Origin: an uncultured bacterium
Lineage (GTDB): Bacteria > Acidobacteriota > Thermoanaerobaculia > Multivoradales > J023
Length of the DNA stretch: 36,336 bases
Direction: 5' to 3'
Assembly (NCBI GenBank): GCA_937948815.1
Contig: CALFAM010000192.1
Span: forward strand, 1-36,336
Position numbers and translations under genes: made by a program. Positions 1 to 8,633 of this stretch are shown piece after piece (position 1 is the first letter of the stretch; every line of letters starts with the position of its first letter). The notes under the pieces were generated by a model. That model was given only the letters and a program-made list of their open reading frames with translations, did no database searches and was not told the DNA's origin.

Positions 1-290
1 TCCTCGCCCCAGGGGTACCAGTCCACCGGGTTGTTCTTGTGCAGAAGCAGGTAGGGGCTCGACGAGGTGGCGAGACGATTGGTGGGACCGTCGCCATGGG
101 CTCGGCTGGCTCCGTCTGCTGCCCCGCTTTCGGCGGCCAAGAGCTGCCACACCGCCAGAGACATGGCGATGACGAGCAGCACGGCAAGCGTCCGCCCGAG
201 CCGGCGCGAAGGCCGCGGTGCGTGCGGTGGACGGGGCGTTCTATGAAGACTCGAGGGACGGTCGGAATTCGAAGCGGGAACGTTCGCCAT
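1..290 (-). CDS. DUF255 thioredoxin-fold protein (YyaL/SPATA20-like), N-terminal part
   Basis: This is the first 96 codons of a gene that runs off the left edge. Translation on the minus strand from the ATG at 288-290 is open throughout. A GAGG ribosome binding site lies 6-7 nt upstream. The protein begins with a Pro/Arg-rich stretch, then one hydrophobic segment (about residues 34-52) that would act as a signal or membrane anchor, then the family hallmark [13 protein letters not shown] just before the window ends. That motif ([12 protein letters not shown] in homologues) opens the thioredoxin-like domain of DUF255 proteins, which usually continue into a large alpha/alpha toroid of 600 or more residues. 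The catalytic CxxC, if present, lies outside the window. The biochemical role of the family is not settled. The N-terminal anchor suggests an exported form, whereas many homologues are cytoplasmic. Confidence 0.85.
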   Translation of the reverse strand, partial: MANVPASNSDRPSSLHRTPRPPHAPRPSRRLGRTLAVLLVIAMSLAVWQLLAAESGAADGASRAHGDGPTNRLATSSSPYLLLHKNNPVDWYPWGE

Positions 291-525
291 GGCAATCCTC
301 ACGATGGGCCGACAGCAGTGTGGCCGGTGACAGCGTACCGTACGGATCGCCTCGAGGTGCCCTGCCCTGACGCTCCATGCCGTAAACAATGGGAGACGAT
401 CGCTGTCGCGCGCTGCCGTGTTGGCGCATCGCGCGACACCTGCTGTCGATACGGCCCCGCAGGCGTTTCGGTCTGGTACCGTTCCGCCTTCTGGGATCCA
501 CTGGTCGTACTCGAAAGGCGCCCTC

Positions 526-1113
526 ATGTCGCTACGTCGTATCGCTGTCTTCTGCGGCTCCAACCCTGGAGTCGACCCCATTTTCCGCGCTGCCGCCGAA
601 TCTCTGGGAGCCGAGCTGCTCGCCCGCCAGATGAGCTTGGTCTACGGAGGCGGGAATGTCGGCCTGATGGGCATCATCGCGGATGTGGTGATGGCCGGCG
701 GCGGCGAGGTCATTGGCGTGATTCCGCAGGCACTGCGCGACCGAGAAGTGGCGCACGAAGGCATCACCCGCCTCGAAGTGGTCGCCGACATGCACATTCG
801 CAAGCAGCGAATGTACGAGCTGTCCGATGCCTTGATCGCCCTGCCCGGCGGCATTGGCACCTTTGAGGAGCTGTTCGAAAGCTTGACCTGGATTCAGCTC
901 GGTTTACACGCCAAGCCGTGCGGAGTCCTCAATATCGGGGGCTACTACGACCCGCTCCTGGCACAGCTCGACAACGCCACGCAGCAAGGTTTCCTGCGCA
1001 CCGCGCACCGCCAGATCCTGACCAGCGCCGCCGATCCCAGACAGCTACTCGACGGCTTCGCGGACTACCAGGCGCCAGACGTCGAGAAGTGGATCCACCC
1101 TTCCGATACTTGA
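526..1113 (+). CDS. LOG family (TIGR00730) nucleoside-5'-monophosphate phosphoribohydrolase
   Basis: The product is a 195-aa Rossmann-fold protein, the usual length for the family. Family enzymes cut the N-glycosidic bond of nucleoside monophosphates; in plants and some bacteria the substrate is a cytokinin riboside 5'-phosphate. Visible signatures are the N-terminal strand and loop IAVFCGSN (residues 6-13), the glycine-rich [10 protein letters not shown] (40-49), the conserved Arg in MHIRKQRM (89-96) and the active-site motif PGGIGTFEE (107-115). An in-frame upstream start at 418 exists, but homology begins exactly at the ATG at 526, which has AAAGG about 9 nt upstream. The next gene is convergent. 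The family match is clear; the true bacterial substrate (cytokinin, AMP or other NMPs) cannot be read from the sequence. Confidence 0.92.
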   Translation: MSLRRIAVFCGSNPGVDPIFRAAAESLGAELLARQMSLVYGGGNVGLMGIIADVVMAGGGEVIGVIPQALRDREVAHEGITRLEVVADMHIRKQRMYELSDALIALPGGIGTFEELFESLTWIQLGLHAKPCGVLNIGGYYDPLLAQLDNATQQGFLRTAHRQILTSAADPRQLLDGFADYQAPDVEKWIHPSDT

Positions 1114-1145
1114 GACCCGTAGGACGAGGACGCCGGCCTGCTCGG

Positions 1146-2060
1146 CTACTCGACGAGCGTGGCCTCGAGCAGAGCGGCCAGGCGGTAGCCCGCGAGGACC
1201 AGACGCTGGCGAGAGATGTCTCGGGCGCGTTCGAGGTAGGCGTCGTCCGGGACCTGGCCGGACGTGAGTCCTGGGTAGGCGGCATCGACGGCGAGCTGGT
1301 GGCTCTCCGTGGCCCAGACGGTCGGGTCGAGCTTGTTGCGGGCGCCCATACGTGCCACGGGATGCCGCTTGCGCAGGTTGTCCGCCCATTCGCGGATCTC
1401 GCTGTCGGTCGAACGCGCGCCGTAAGCACCGGCCATGCCGTCCCACAGCCGATGGAGGTTGCCCCAGGGCGGACCCAGCACCACGCTATTGCCCCCGCGA
1501 TCGCCCTTGGGATGCTGGCGATCGAATCGCGAGACCGCGTGCATGGGCTGATGCAGATCACCGACGACGTGTAGCAAAGTCAACAGCGCCATGGCGCGCG
1601 CGCCGTCCGCCTGCTGGCCGGGTGCGGTGGACTGGCCCGTGGGGCGTGGCGCCGGCGGGGTCGACAAGGCGCGGCGCGCGGTGGCGATCGCCCACATCGC
1701 ATTGTCCGCGTGCTGAGGAGGCGGCGTGATCGCGTTGCGGTCGGCGGGCGCGATGATCGGCAGGTTGGCGTAGTGCCAGCGGTCGAAGAGCCCGAAGCCT
1801 GATGCGCGAATCTGGTCGAGCCAGAGGCTGGCTTCCAGAAAGACCTCGCGACCATCGCCATCCTGATCGCGTGCGGCTGCTTTCTGAATCTGCGGATGGC
1901 GAACGGTCTTGGCCAAGGACACGGCCTGCGCCCGGGCGGGCCCGGACATTTCGTCCCAGGCGAGCTGGGCAACGAGTCGATGACCGGTCGCATTCCAGGC
2001 TGCAGCCGGGTGGGCGGGTAGACCAACGACGAGCAGAAAGCCGAGCAGGAGGCGGTTCAT
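1146..2060 (-). CDS. Secreted S1/P1-type zinc nuclease
   Basis: The 304-aa protein has a signal peptide (residues 1-21, ending HPAAA) that cleaves just before a Trp. In S1/P1 nucleases the mature N-terminal Trp is itself a zinc ligand, and here W22 is followed by NATGH with H27. Other expected metal ligands are visible: D82 in LWLDQI, H96 in DRWHYANLP, the cluster HVVGDLHQPMH (164-174), GDRGGN (186-191) and NLHRLWD (201-207). Together these make the three-zinc phospholipase-C-like site that hydrolyses single-stranded DNA and RNA and removes 3'-phosphates. A longer frame to 2159 exists, but the start at 2060 places the signal peptide at the N-terminus and fixes the mature Trp. No strong Shine-Dalgarno is visible. 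The gene is divergent from the M28 peptidase, 197 bp away; both are exported scavenging-type hydrolases. Confidence 0.93.
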   Translation of the reverse strand: MNRLLLGFLLVVGLPAHPAAAWNATGHRLVAQLAWDEMSGPARAQAVSLAKTVRHPQIQKAAARDQDGDGREVFLEASLWLDQIRASGFGLFDRWHYANLPIIAPADRNAITPPPQHADNAMWAIATARRALSTPPAPRPTGQSTAPGQQADGARAMALLTLLHVVGDLHQPMHAVSRFDRQHPKGDRGGNSVVLGPPWGNLHRLWDGMAGAYGARSTDSEIREWADNLRKRHPVARMGARNKLDPTVWATESHQLAVDAAYPGLTSGQVPDDAYLERARDISRQRLVLAGYRLAALLEATLVE

Positions 2061-2257
2061 TGGGCTGAGGCTTGGGCAGAGTGGGAGACGCGGGATCAGA
2101 CCTTGGACCCTGCACGAGCCCGCACGACGGCGAGCGGAACGGAAATCATTGTGCGCCATGGCCTGATCGTACCGGCCGCGCGGTCTGGGGGCGAGTCTTG
2201 CCGCTCGATCGTGCGCCTTGCGTTACCATGCGCGACGTCACGTCAAGGAGAAACAGC

Positions 2258-3757
2258 ATGTCGACCACGCGTATTCGGGTCTCTCGTCGGACCAGGGCGT
2301 TGTTGCCCCAAAATCGAGGTAGGGCTCGGGGCAGGACCTTGGCTACCTTTCTGATCCTGGCCGCCATCGCCGTGGCGGGCAATCTGGTGGTTCCCGAACC
2401 TGTCCAGGCCGATGGCGATTCGTTCGCCGTGCTGAGCCCGGCTGTCGTGTCCCAGGCCACTGCGCTGCGGGACAAGGCGCTCCAGGATGACCGGGCTTGG
2501 GACTTTGTCGAAGGCTTGACCGTCGAGGTGGGTCCGCGCTTCCCCGGGACCGCGGGCGATCGTCGCGGGGTCGAATGGGCGCTCGCCACCCTGAAGGCGT
2601 GGGGTTTCGAGAACGTGCGCGCGGAGCCGGTGACGGTGCCCAAGTGGGACCGTGGCACGGCCACCGGCCGCACGGTCTCGCCCTTCCCGCAGCCCGTCGT
2701 CCTCGCTGCCCTCGGCGGCAGTGTCGCGACGCCGAAAGGCGGTCTCGAGGCTGAGGTGCTGCGGGTCGAGAGCATGGACGAGCTCGGCGCATTGGGTGAT
2801 GGGGGCGCAGACGGCAAGATCGTTTTCATCGACGAACGTATGGAACGAACCCGCGATGGCAGGGGCTACGGCGCGGCCGTGGCCAAGCGTGGCGGCGGCG
2901 CGTCGCTGGCTGCCGAGAAAGGAGCCGTCGGTCTGCTGATCCGGTCGGCGGGAACGTCGACCAGCCGCATCGCGCACACCGGTGGCATGCGCTACCGCGA
3001 AGGGGTGCGCAAGATCCCCGCCGCCGCCCTCTCCAACATCGACGCCGACTTGTTGGCCGCGCAGATGCGCCGCGGCAAGCCGGTGCGTTTTCACTACGAG
3101 CTGACGACCCGCGATCTGGGCACCGCCGAGTCCGCCAATGTCATTGCCGAGGTGGTGGGGCGGGAGCGGCCCGATGAGATCGTGATTCTGGCCGCGCACC
3201 TCGACTCTTGGGACCTCGGCATGGGTGCGGTCGACGATGGCTCGGGCTGCGCGATCGTGGCCGCGGCGGCCAAGTTGATCGCCGAGCTGCCCGAGCGACC
3301 CCGGCGGACGATTCGCGTGCTGCTCACCGCCAACGAAGAGTTCGGTCTCTCCGGTGCCACGGCCTACGGCGAACGCTACGCCGACGCCATGGACAAGCAC
3401 GTTGCGGGCGTCGAAGCGGACTTCGGTGCCGGTCGGGTCTGGGCGCTGCGTTCGCGCGTGCCTGACGATCGCCTGCCGGTGATCGACGATCTCGCCAAGC
3501 TCCTGGCGCCGCTCGGCATCGAGCCGCAGGGCAACCGGGCGCGCGGTGGCGCCGACCTACGCCCCCTGCGCCAGGCGCTCGTACCGGTCTTCGACCTGTC
3601 CCAAGATGGCTCCGCCTACTTCGACATCCACCACACGATCGAGGACACCCTCGATAAGGTCGACCCCGAAGCCCTGCGCCAGAACGTCGCCGCACACGTC
3701 ACGCTTGCCTACATCGTGGCCGAGTACGACGGTGATCTCGGCCGGGCGCCGGAATAG
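2258..3757 (+). CDS. Secreted M28-family zinc aminopeptidase/carboxypeptidase with PA domain
   Basis: The 499-aa protein starts at an ATG with AAGGAG 7 nt upstream, which decides against the longer frame from 2072. A basic N-region and a hydrophobic segment (about 27-45) form a signal or anchor ending near PVQADG. Residues of roughly 165-290 resemble a protease-associated (PA) insert. The M28 catalytic domain follows with its metal and catalytic residues in order: H314 in AAHLDSWD, D326 in AVDDGSG, E360-E361 in TANEEFG, D388 in EADFG and H459 in DIHHTIED. This is the co-catalytic di-zinc arrangement of PGCP/glutamate carboxypeptidase-like enzymes that remove terminal amino acids from peptides outside the cytoplasm. 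It ends about 30 bp from the convergent small membrane gene. Exact specificity is unknown. Confidence 0.93.
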   Translation: MSTTRIRVSRRTRALLPQNRGRARGRTLATFLILAAIAVAGNLVVPEPVQADGDSFAVLSPAVVSQATALRDKALQDDRAWDFVEGLTVEVGPRFPGTAGDRRGVEWALATLKAWGFENVRAEPVTVPKWDRGTATGRTVSPFPQPVVLAALGGSVATPKGGLEAEVLRVESMDELGALGDGGADGKIVFIDERMERTRDGRGYGAAVAKRGGGASLAAEKGAVGLLIRSAGTSTSRIAHTGGMRYREGVRKIPAAALSNIDADLLAAQMRRGKPVRFHYELTTRDLGTAESANVIAEVVGRERPDEIVILAAHLDSWDLGMGAVDDGSGCAIVAAAAKLIAELPERPRRTIRVLLTANEEFGLSGATAYGERYADAMDKHVAGVEADFGAGRVWALRSRVPDDRLPVIDDLAKLLAPLGIEPQGNRARGGADLRPLRQALVPVFDLSQDGSAYFDIHHTIEDTLDKVDPEALRQNVAAHVTLAYIVAEYDGDLGRAPE

Positions 3758-3786
3758 ACGGCGGAGTAGGCGCCGAGGAGAGTTGC

Positions 3787-4248
3787 TCAGCCGCCGAGGC
3801 CACTGGCCGCGGCGGCGGCCAGAACGTCGCGAAGGCGGCTGTAGACGAAATAGGGAAGAATGAGCGCCCCGACCAGGGCGAGGCCGCCCAAGACCATGAC
3901 GGTGCGCGCCCGGCGCTTGGCATCAGAGCCGGTGGCCAGCGGCTGGTCGGCCAGCAGACGTGCGCCTGGAGGCGGAAAGAGCTCGCTCTGCCAAGCACGG
4001 ATGCCGAGGCGGATGAGCAGCAAGGCGCTGATCGCGAGGCCGATCGCGGGTACCGCGAGCACCCACTTGGCGAGCTGGAGGTAGCGGTCGGCGGCCTGCT
4101 GCGGCTCCGTGTCCGCGAGCGCATTCAACGCCTGCAGCTCGGTAGCCAGGCGGTGGATGCCATAGGCACCGGCCGCGAGTGCAGCCAGGGTGGCGACAGC
4201 GAGTCGGCGGCGATGGGAAACGTCGGCACGCGCAATGGTCTGCGACAT
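3787..4248 (-). CDS. Three-helix membrane protein of unknown function
   Basis: I do not recognise the family. The 153-aa product has a short positively charged N-terminus (SHRRR), then three predicted membrane helices at about 15-32, 61-81 and 117-137. Between the first two is a hydrophilic, glutamine-rich stretch (LQALNALADTEPQQAADRYLQL) that could be a periplasmic amphipathic helix, and a cytoplasmic-looking KRRAR sits just before helix 3. It is convergent with the M28 peptidase and divergent from the PD40 protein, so it is probably its own transcription unit. Open reading continues cleanly, with codon use like its neighbours. Confidence 0.65.
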   Translation of the reverse strand: MSQTIARADVSHRRRLAVATLAALAAGAYGIHRLATELQALNALADTEPQQAADRYLQLAKWVLAVPAIGLAISALLLIRLGIRAWQSELFPPPGARLLADQPLATGSDAKRRARTVMVLGGLALVGALILPYFVYSRLRDVLAAAAASGLGG

Positions 4249-4447
4249 GGGTGGACATTACCAGAGCCGCTGACCGGTGTCGGCGTCCCCGCGAAGGGGC
4301 ATGGGTGTCGCCCAACGGGTCCACGCAGCATGACGACGATCCGCGGTCGGTGATCCGACGTCAGTGACGGCGAAACCTGCGGTAGGCTCGGAATTCGTGC
4401 AGCGCATGGCCCATCCGATTCCGGCGTGGAGCCGGATCACTCATCGC

Positions 4448-5677
4448 ATGGATTTTGCACGCACCTCGACCATGGCTCATCGCAACCTCAATCAACGCCC
4501 TTCCCTGAACCGGCTCTCGGCCCAGGCCACAACGCAGGCATTCGCGCTCGGCATGGCCACCGTGATGTTGGGTTCGTTCTTCATCGCCTCGGCCGTGCAG
4601 GCCCAAGAGCCGATCATCGAAACCGCGCACATCGTCGGCAAGCCTGGGCATCGCGATGTCGTCGAAGTCCGGCTGGCGACCGACAATGCGGGACGGCTCG
4701 ACTGGAATCGACGCGACGATCGCGTGGTTTTCGATCGCCCGAATGCTGACGGCTTCTACGACATCTACCTCGCCGGGTCCGATGGCCTGGTCGACCGCTG
4801 CATCACCTGCGACAACTATGCCTTCCACAAGCGGCACGTCCTCGATCCGGTGGTGGATCCGGCGGGGAAGTTCATCGTCGTGCAGGTGCAGGAGAACGCC
4901 AAGCGCTTGAAGCAAGGCATCATCGAGATGGCGTTGCCGCTGCGCGGTGTGCACAGTGACCTGTGGGTGGTGTCGATGGATGGCAAGGCCGAGTGGCAGC
5001 TCACCCAGCTTCAACAAGATGGCCGTGCGGTTCTCGGCGCGGTGTTCTCGAACGAGGCCGACCACATTCTCTGGCGTGAGCGGGTGAGCACCCGCGGAAA
5101 CCGCGTGATCGGCCAATGGGCGACACGGGTCGCCGAGTGGCGGGTGCGGCGGGGTACGCCGCGCTTGGGCAAGGTGTCGCTGATCGAGGCTGGCGCTGCC
5201 GGGTTCGATTTGGCCCAAGAATTCACCCCCGACGACCGTGGGCTCCTGATCACGCGCCTCCCGCCGGGTGTCGGGGAAGACGGGCTCGACCTGGTGCGTG
5301 TCGATCTCGAGACCCGGAACACCGTGCCACTGACCGATTCGCCGGGCATTCGTGACGACCTCGGGCGGTACAGCCCAGACAGCCAGCGGATCGTCTGGGC
5401 TTCAGAGCAGGGCATCGCACCCCTGGCGCCGGACCAGCGTCGCTTGCCTTGGCGCAGCGATCTGTGGATCATGAGCGCGGATGGCGGGGAGCAACAGCGG
5501 CTGACGTTCTGGAACGATCCGGAGAGCGATCATGCGCTCGAGCAGGCACTGATCACGGACCTGGCCTGGGGACCAGAGGGTGATGAGCTGTTGGTGACCG
5601 TGGTCAGCGCGGGCATCGAAATCGAGCAGGCTATCTGGCGGGTGACCCTGGCACCGACCTACCGGCGCGATCCCTGA
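4448..5677 (+). CDS. Exported PD40/TolB-like beta-propeller protein
   Basis: The protein carries a cleavable signal sequence (hydrophobic core around FALGMATVMLGSFFIASA, cleavage after VQA) followed by repeated WD40-like/PD40 blades. Typical blade motifs are visible: SDLWVVSMDGKAEWQLTQ, FTPDDRGLLITR, YSPDSQRIVWAS, SDLWIMSADGGEQQRLTF and WGPEGDELLVTV. Such propellers occur in TolB and in many secreted proteins and usually mediate protein contacts rather than catalysis. The start is uncertain: GTG 4364, ATG 4406, ATG 4448 and ATG 4472 are all in frame and none has a strong ribosome binding site. 4448 or 4472 gives the most normal signal peptide length. No Pal, TolA or peptidase domain is attached, so this is not a canonical tolB or a tricorn/DPP enzyme. 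Confidence 0.8.
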   Translation: MDFARTSTMAHRNLNQRPSLNRLSAQATTQAFALGMATVMLGSFFIASAVQAQEPIIETAHIVGKPGHRDVVEVRLATDNAGRLDWNRRDDRVVFDRPNADGFYDIYLAGSDGLVDRCITCDNYAFHKRHVLDPVVDPAGKFIVVQVQENAKRLKQGIIEMALPLRGVHSDLWVVSMDGKAEWQLTQLQQDGRAVLGAVFSNEADHILWRERVSTRGNRVIGQWATRVAEWRVRRGTPRLGKVSLIEAGAAGFDLAQEFTPDDRGLLITRLPPGVGEDGLDLVRVDLETRNTVPLTDSPGIRDDLGRYSPDSQRIVWASEQGIAPLAPDQRRLPWRSDLWIMSADGGEQQRLTFWNDPESDHALEQALITDLAWGPEGDELLVTVVSAGIEIEQAIWRVTLAPTYRRDP

Positions 5678-5767
5678 GGCCGCCGGAATCCCTGAGCCCG
5701 GACGGAAGCCTGGAACCCTGCCCGCATTGCCGTCCGCGAACGCGTTTCGACCCGGAGAAAGAGCTGC

Positions 5768-6922
5768 ATGGCCAAACGAAAGATCATTGTCGTCGGCGGC
5801 GGCGCCATGGGCATGGCCACGGCCCTCGCCTTGGCGCGTCGAGGCTGTCAGGTCCGGGTCATCGAACGGCTGGCGCCGGGACACGACCAGGGCAGCTCCC
5901 ACGGTGACGGCCGGCTGATTCGTCACAGCTATGCGGAGCCGGGCTATGCTGAGCTCATTCGTCGCGCCTATGCGGCCTGGCGCGCGCTCGAGCAAGGCTC
6001 GGGTGCGAAGCTTCTCGAAACCACTGGCGGGCTCGACTTGGGACCGGCGGATGGCGAGGTCTTGGCGCAGATCGGGTCGGCGCTCGAGGAACAGGGGCTG
6101 GCCTTCGAGCGCCTCGATCCGGATGCGGTCCACCAGCGTTTCCCGCAGCTGGCCATGCCTGCCGGCAGCGCGGCGATCTACCAGGCGGAGGGTGCCGTGA
6201 TTCGTGCGGATCTGGCGCTCGCTGCCTTCTGGCGTCAAGCGGCCGCGGCCGGTGCCAGCTTCGTCACCGGAACGGGGGTCGCGCGCATCGACCTGAAGGC
6301 CGATGGCGTGGTGGTGCGCACCGAGTCGGGCAAGCGCTACACGGCGCACGGGTTGGTGTTGGCCGCCGGCGCGTGGAACAAGCCACTGGCCGCGCAGATC
6401 GGCCTCGACTTGCCACTGACGGTCACCCGCGAGCAGCTTGCCTTTTTCCCACCACGTACACCGGCCGCCGCGGCCGGGCCCGAAACGGTACCCAGCCACG
6501 AGCTCGACGCAATGCCGACCGTGATGGACTACCACGGGGAACCGAATTTCTATGCCATGCCGATGGTCGCCGTTCGTGGCGTCAAATGTGGCTGGCACCG
6601 TACGGGCCCGCCGGTCGATCCGGATGCGCCTCGGGCCTTCGAGCCGGGCCTGCGCGACAGCGTCCGCGAGTGGGTCGCCGAGCGGCTGCCACACGTCGAC
6701 ACCGATCCGGTTCACGAAACCACCTGCCTCTACACCAACACGCCGGACTACGACTTCATCCTCGATCACCACCCGGACTGGTCTCAGGTCGTGATCGCGG
6801 CAGGGTTCTCCGGGCATGGCTTCAAGTTCTGCCCGGTCGTCGGTGAGCTCACCGCGGATCTCGCCATGGGCGCGGAACCATCTTCGGATCTCGGGCGCTT
6901 TCGCCTCGATCGTTTCGATTGA
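5768..6922 (+). CDS. FAD-dependent amine oxidase, sarcosine oxidase / N-methyltryptophan oxidase (SolA/MSOX) type
   Basis: The 384-aa length equals that of monomeric sarcosine oxidases. The N-terminus has the FAD dinucleotide fold IIVVGGGAMGMATAL (6-20) with the acidic end of strand 2 (VIERL). The substrate/FAD segment SSHGDGRLIRHSYAE (43-57) and the C-terminal YTNTPDYDFILDHHP (322-336) plus AAGFSGHGFKF (344-354) are family signatures. C320, just before LYTNTPD, aligns with the cysteine that holds FAD covalently in MSOX and SolA, and K354 matches the active-site lysine that activates oxygen. The family oxidises N-methyl amino acids to the free amino acid, formaldehyde and H2O2. A GGAGAAAGAG purine run precedes the ATG. 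It stands upstream of the thioesterase/PPK2 pair with no clear functional tie. The exact substrate is inferred only to be an N-methyl or secondary amino acid. Confidence 0.9.
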   Translation: MAKRKIIVVGGGAMGMATALALARRGCQVRVIERLAPGHDQGSSHGDGRLIRHSYAEPGYAELIRRAYAAWRALEQGSGAKLLETTGGLDLGPADGEVLAQIGSALEEQGLAFERLDPDAVHQRFPQLAMPAGSAAIYQAEGAVIRADLALAAFWRQAAAAGASFVTGTGVARIDLKADGVVVRTESGKRYTAHGLVLAAGAWNKPLAAQIGLDLPLTVTREQLAFFPPRTPAAAAGPETVPSHELDAMPTVMDYHGEPNFYAMPMVAVRGVKCGWHRTGPPVDPDAPRAFEPGLRDSVREWVAERLPHVDTDPVHETTCLYTNTPDYDFILDHHPDWSQVVIAAGFSGHGFKFCPVVGELTADLAMGAEPSSDLGRFRLDRFD

Positions 6923-7011
6923 GCGAGCCCGTTCTTCGCCTTCGCCGGGATACGGTCGGGCAGCATCGGCGCGATACACTGCGCGCGGACCCTGCCCGAG
7001 AAGGAGACTGC

Positions 7012-7575
7012 ATGGATCAGGCTACGACCTCCACCGCCGAAGCGCCGCGCCCTGAACGCGAGGCGATCGCCAACGAATCGGTGCGGAGCGAGAAGCTGCG
7101 CCAGCGGATGACCAATCCGTTCCTGATGCGCCTCTTCATGCTGAAGAGCTTGCCGCTCGGCTGCATCGCCGGTTTGCGGGTGGATCGCCTCGAGGGCAAC
7201 GAATGTGCGGTATCGGTACCGTATAGCTGGCGGACGACCAACCCTTTTCGCTCCACCTACTTTGCGGCTCAGGCCATGGCCGCCGAGCTGTCCACTGGTG
7301 CCTTGGCGATGCATGCGGTGTCCTGTGCACCGGGTAGCGTGGCCATGCTGATCGTCGATCTTCAAGCGACTTTCGGCAAAAAGGCAACCGATCGCGCGAC
7401 GTTCGTTTGTGAGCAAGGCGGGGCCTTGCGCGAGGCCGTCTCTCGCACCGTCAACGATGGCGAACCCGCCACGGCAACGGTGGAGACCGTTGGCCGCATG
7501 GCCAATGGCGTCGAGGTCGCGCGCTTCTCCTTCACCTGGTCCTTCAAGCGCCGCGCAAGCGCAAAGGCGGCCTAG
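7012..7575 (+). CDS. Hotdog-fold DUF4442/PaaI-like thioesterase-family protein
   Basis: The 187-aa product has a hydrophilic, charged leader of about 35 residues and then a single hotdog domain. Recognisable pieces are TNPFLMRLFM, GLRVDRLEGNECAVSVPY, and RTTNPFRSTYFAAQAMAAELSTG, the helix-plus-glycine pattern of DUF4442 proteins related to acyl-CoA thioesterases. The ATG at 7012 has AAGGAG 8 nt upstream; a longer frame from TTG 6919 would overlap the previous gene and add non-homologous sequence. The stop is only 4 nt before the PPK2 start, so the two are very likely co-transcribed and translationally coupled. Substrate unknown: the family has few characterised members, and a role in hydrolysing or binding acyl-thioesters is inference. 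Confidence 0.82.
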   Translation: MDQATTSTAEAPRPEREAIANESVRSEKLRQRMTNPFLMRLFMLKSLPLGCIAGLRVDRLEGNECAVSVPYSWRTTNPFRSTYFAAQAMAAELSTGALAMHAVSCAPGSVAMLIVDLQATFGKKATDRATFVCEQGGALREAVSRTVNDGEPATATVETVGRMANGVEVARFSFTWSFKRRASAKAA

Positions 7576-7579
7576 GGCG

Positions 7580-8488
7580 ATGTTCGAAGCACCTCCGCAT
7601 CGCCATCTCGTGCCGTTCGACGGCAGCTTCGAAATCAGCACCGCGTCGACGCTCCCAGCATCGCTCACAGCACCTGACGCTGATCGGAAGGCCAGCAAGA
7701 AGGCGAACAAGAAGCGGCTGGCCGAGCTTGTCGACCGGATCGACGAGCTCCAGCGCGTGCTCTATGCCGACAATCGCCATGCGCTTCTCTTGGTCTTCCA
7801 AGCCATGGACGCGGCAGGCAAGGACAGCACCATCCGCGCCGTGATGTCCGGCGTCAACCCCGCGGGCTGCCAGGTCTCGTCTTTCAAGGTGCCGTCGACC
7901 GAGGAGCTCGAGCACGACTACCTGTGGCGCTCGGTGCGGCGTCTTCCCGAGCGCGGGCGCATCGGCGTCTTCAACCGCAGCTACTACGAAGAAGTGTTGG
8001 TGGTGCGCGTCCATCCCGAGTATCTCGGCGGGCAGAATCTGCCTCGAGACATTGTCCCCGAGACCATCTGGGAGCAGCGCTACCAGTCGATCCGCGATCA
8101 CGAGCTCCACCTGGCGCGCAACGGCACCGTGGTCCTCAAGTTCTTTCTCAACGTCTCCCACGCGGAGCAGAAGCGGCGATTCCTGGCACGCTTGGACGAG
8201 CCGCACAAGAATTGGAAGTTCTCGTCGGGGGACGTGCGTGAGCGTGGCTTCTGGCCGGACTACCAGCTGGCCTACCAGAAAGCGCTCGCCGCGACCTCAC
8301 GGTCCTGGGCGCCCTGGTATTCGATCCCGGCCGATGACAAGCCGAGCATGCGCGCGGATGTGGCCGAGATCATCGTCAGCGCGCTCGAACAGCTCGACCT
8401 TCGATACCCGCAGCCTGATCCGAAAGAGCAGGCGCGTTTCGACGAAATGCGTACGCTGCTCGAGAACGAGTCGCCGCTCGGCGGCTGA
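7580..8488 (+). CDS. ppk2: Polyphosphate kinase 2 (PPK2) family polyphosphate:nucleotide phosphotransferase
   Basis: The 302-aa protein has the P-loop kinase fold of PPK2. Walker A is AMDAAGKDSTI (75-85), giving the GK(D)S core; Walker B and the catalytic segment are GVFNRSYYEEVLVVRVHP (129-146); the lid contains SHAEQKRRFLARLDEP (193-208). The DUF344-type ending WAPWYSIPADDKPSMRADVA is present. Members use polyphosphate to phosphorylate nucleoside mono- or diphosphates, or run the reverse reaction. The N-terminal layout resembles the single-domain PPK2-related group (TIGR03709), but which nucleotide is used cannot be decided from sequence. The gene starts 4 nt after the thioesterase stop. 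A hairpin 33 nt past the stop belongs mainly to the opposite-strand Hsp20 gene. Confidence 0.95.
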   Translation: MFEAPPHRHLVPFDGSFEISTASTLPASLTAPDADRKASKKANKKRLAELVDRIDELQRVLYADNRHALLLVFQAMDAAGKDSTIRAVMSGVNPAGCQVSSFKVPSTEELEHDYLWRSVRRLPERGRIGVFNRSYYEEVLVVRVHPEYLGGQNLPRDIVPETIWEQRYQSIRDHELHLARNGTVVLKFFLNVSHAEQKRRFLARLDEPHKNWKFSSGDVRERGFWPDYQLAYQKALAATSRSWAPWYSIPADDKPSMRADVAEIIVSALEQLDLRYPQPDPKEQARFDEMRTLLENESPLGG

Positions 8489-8510
8489 ACGCGCACGCCC
8501 TGCTTCCCGG

Positions 8511-8542
8511 GCAGAAAAATGGCCCGCCAAAGTGGACGGGCC
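8511..8542 (-). terminator. Rho-independent terminator of the hsp20 gene
   Basis: Read on the minus strand, a GC stem (GGCCCG ... CGGGCC, with CC/GG pairing extending inward around a bulge) is followed at once by ATTTTTC. It lies about 90 nt past the Hsp20 stop. Without a T-run on the plus strand it would be a poorer stop for ppk2. Confidence 0.7.
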
Positions 8543-8633
8543 TTGCAAGAGAAGATGTTGTCGGGCCGATTCGGCGACGCGGGTGAAGCGCTCGAACCGG
8601 CGCTGCGGAGCCGCGTACCGTGCGCTTCGGTGC

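Noticed and set aside
5402..6979. 525-codon minus-strand frame across the flavin amine oxidase
   Set aside because: It is antisense to two clear genes, has no recognisable motif, and its length is explained by GC-rich codon use.
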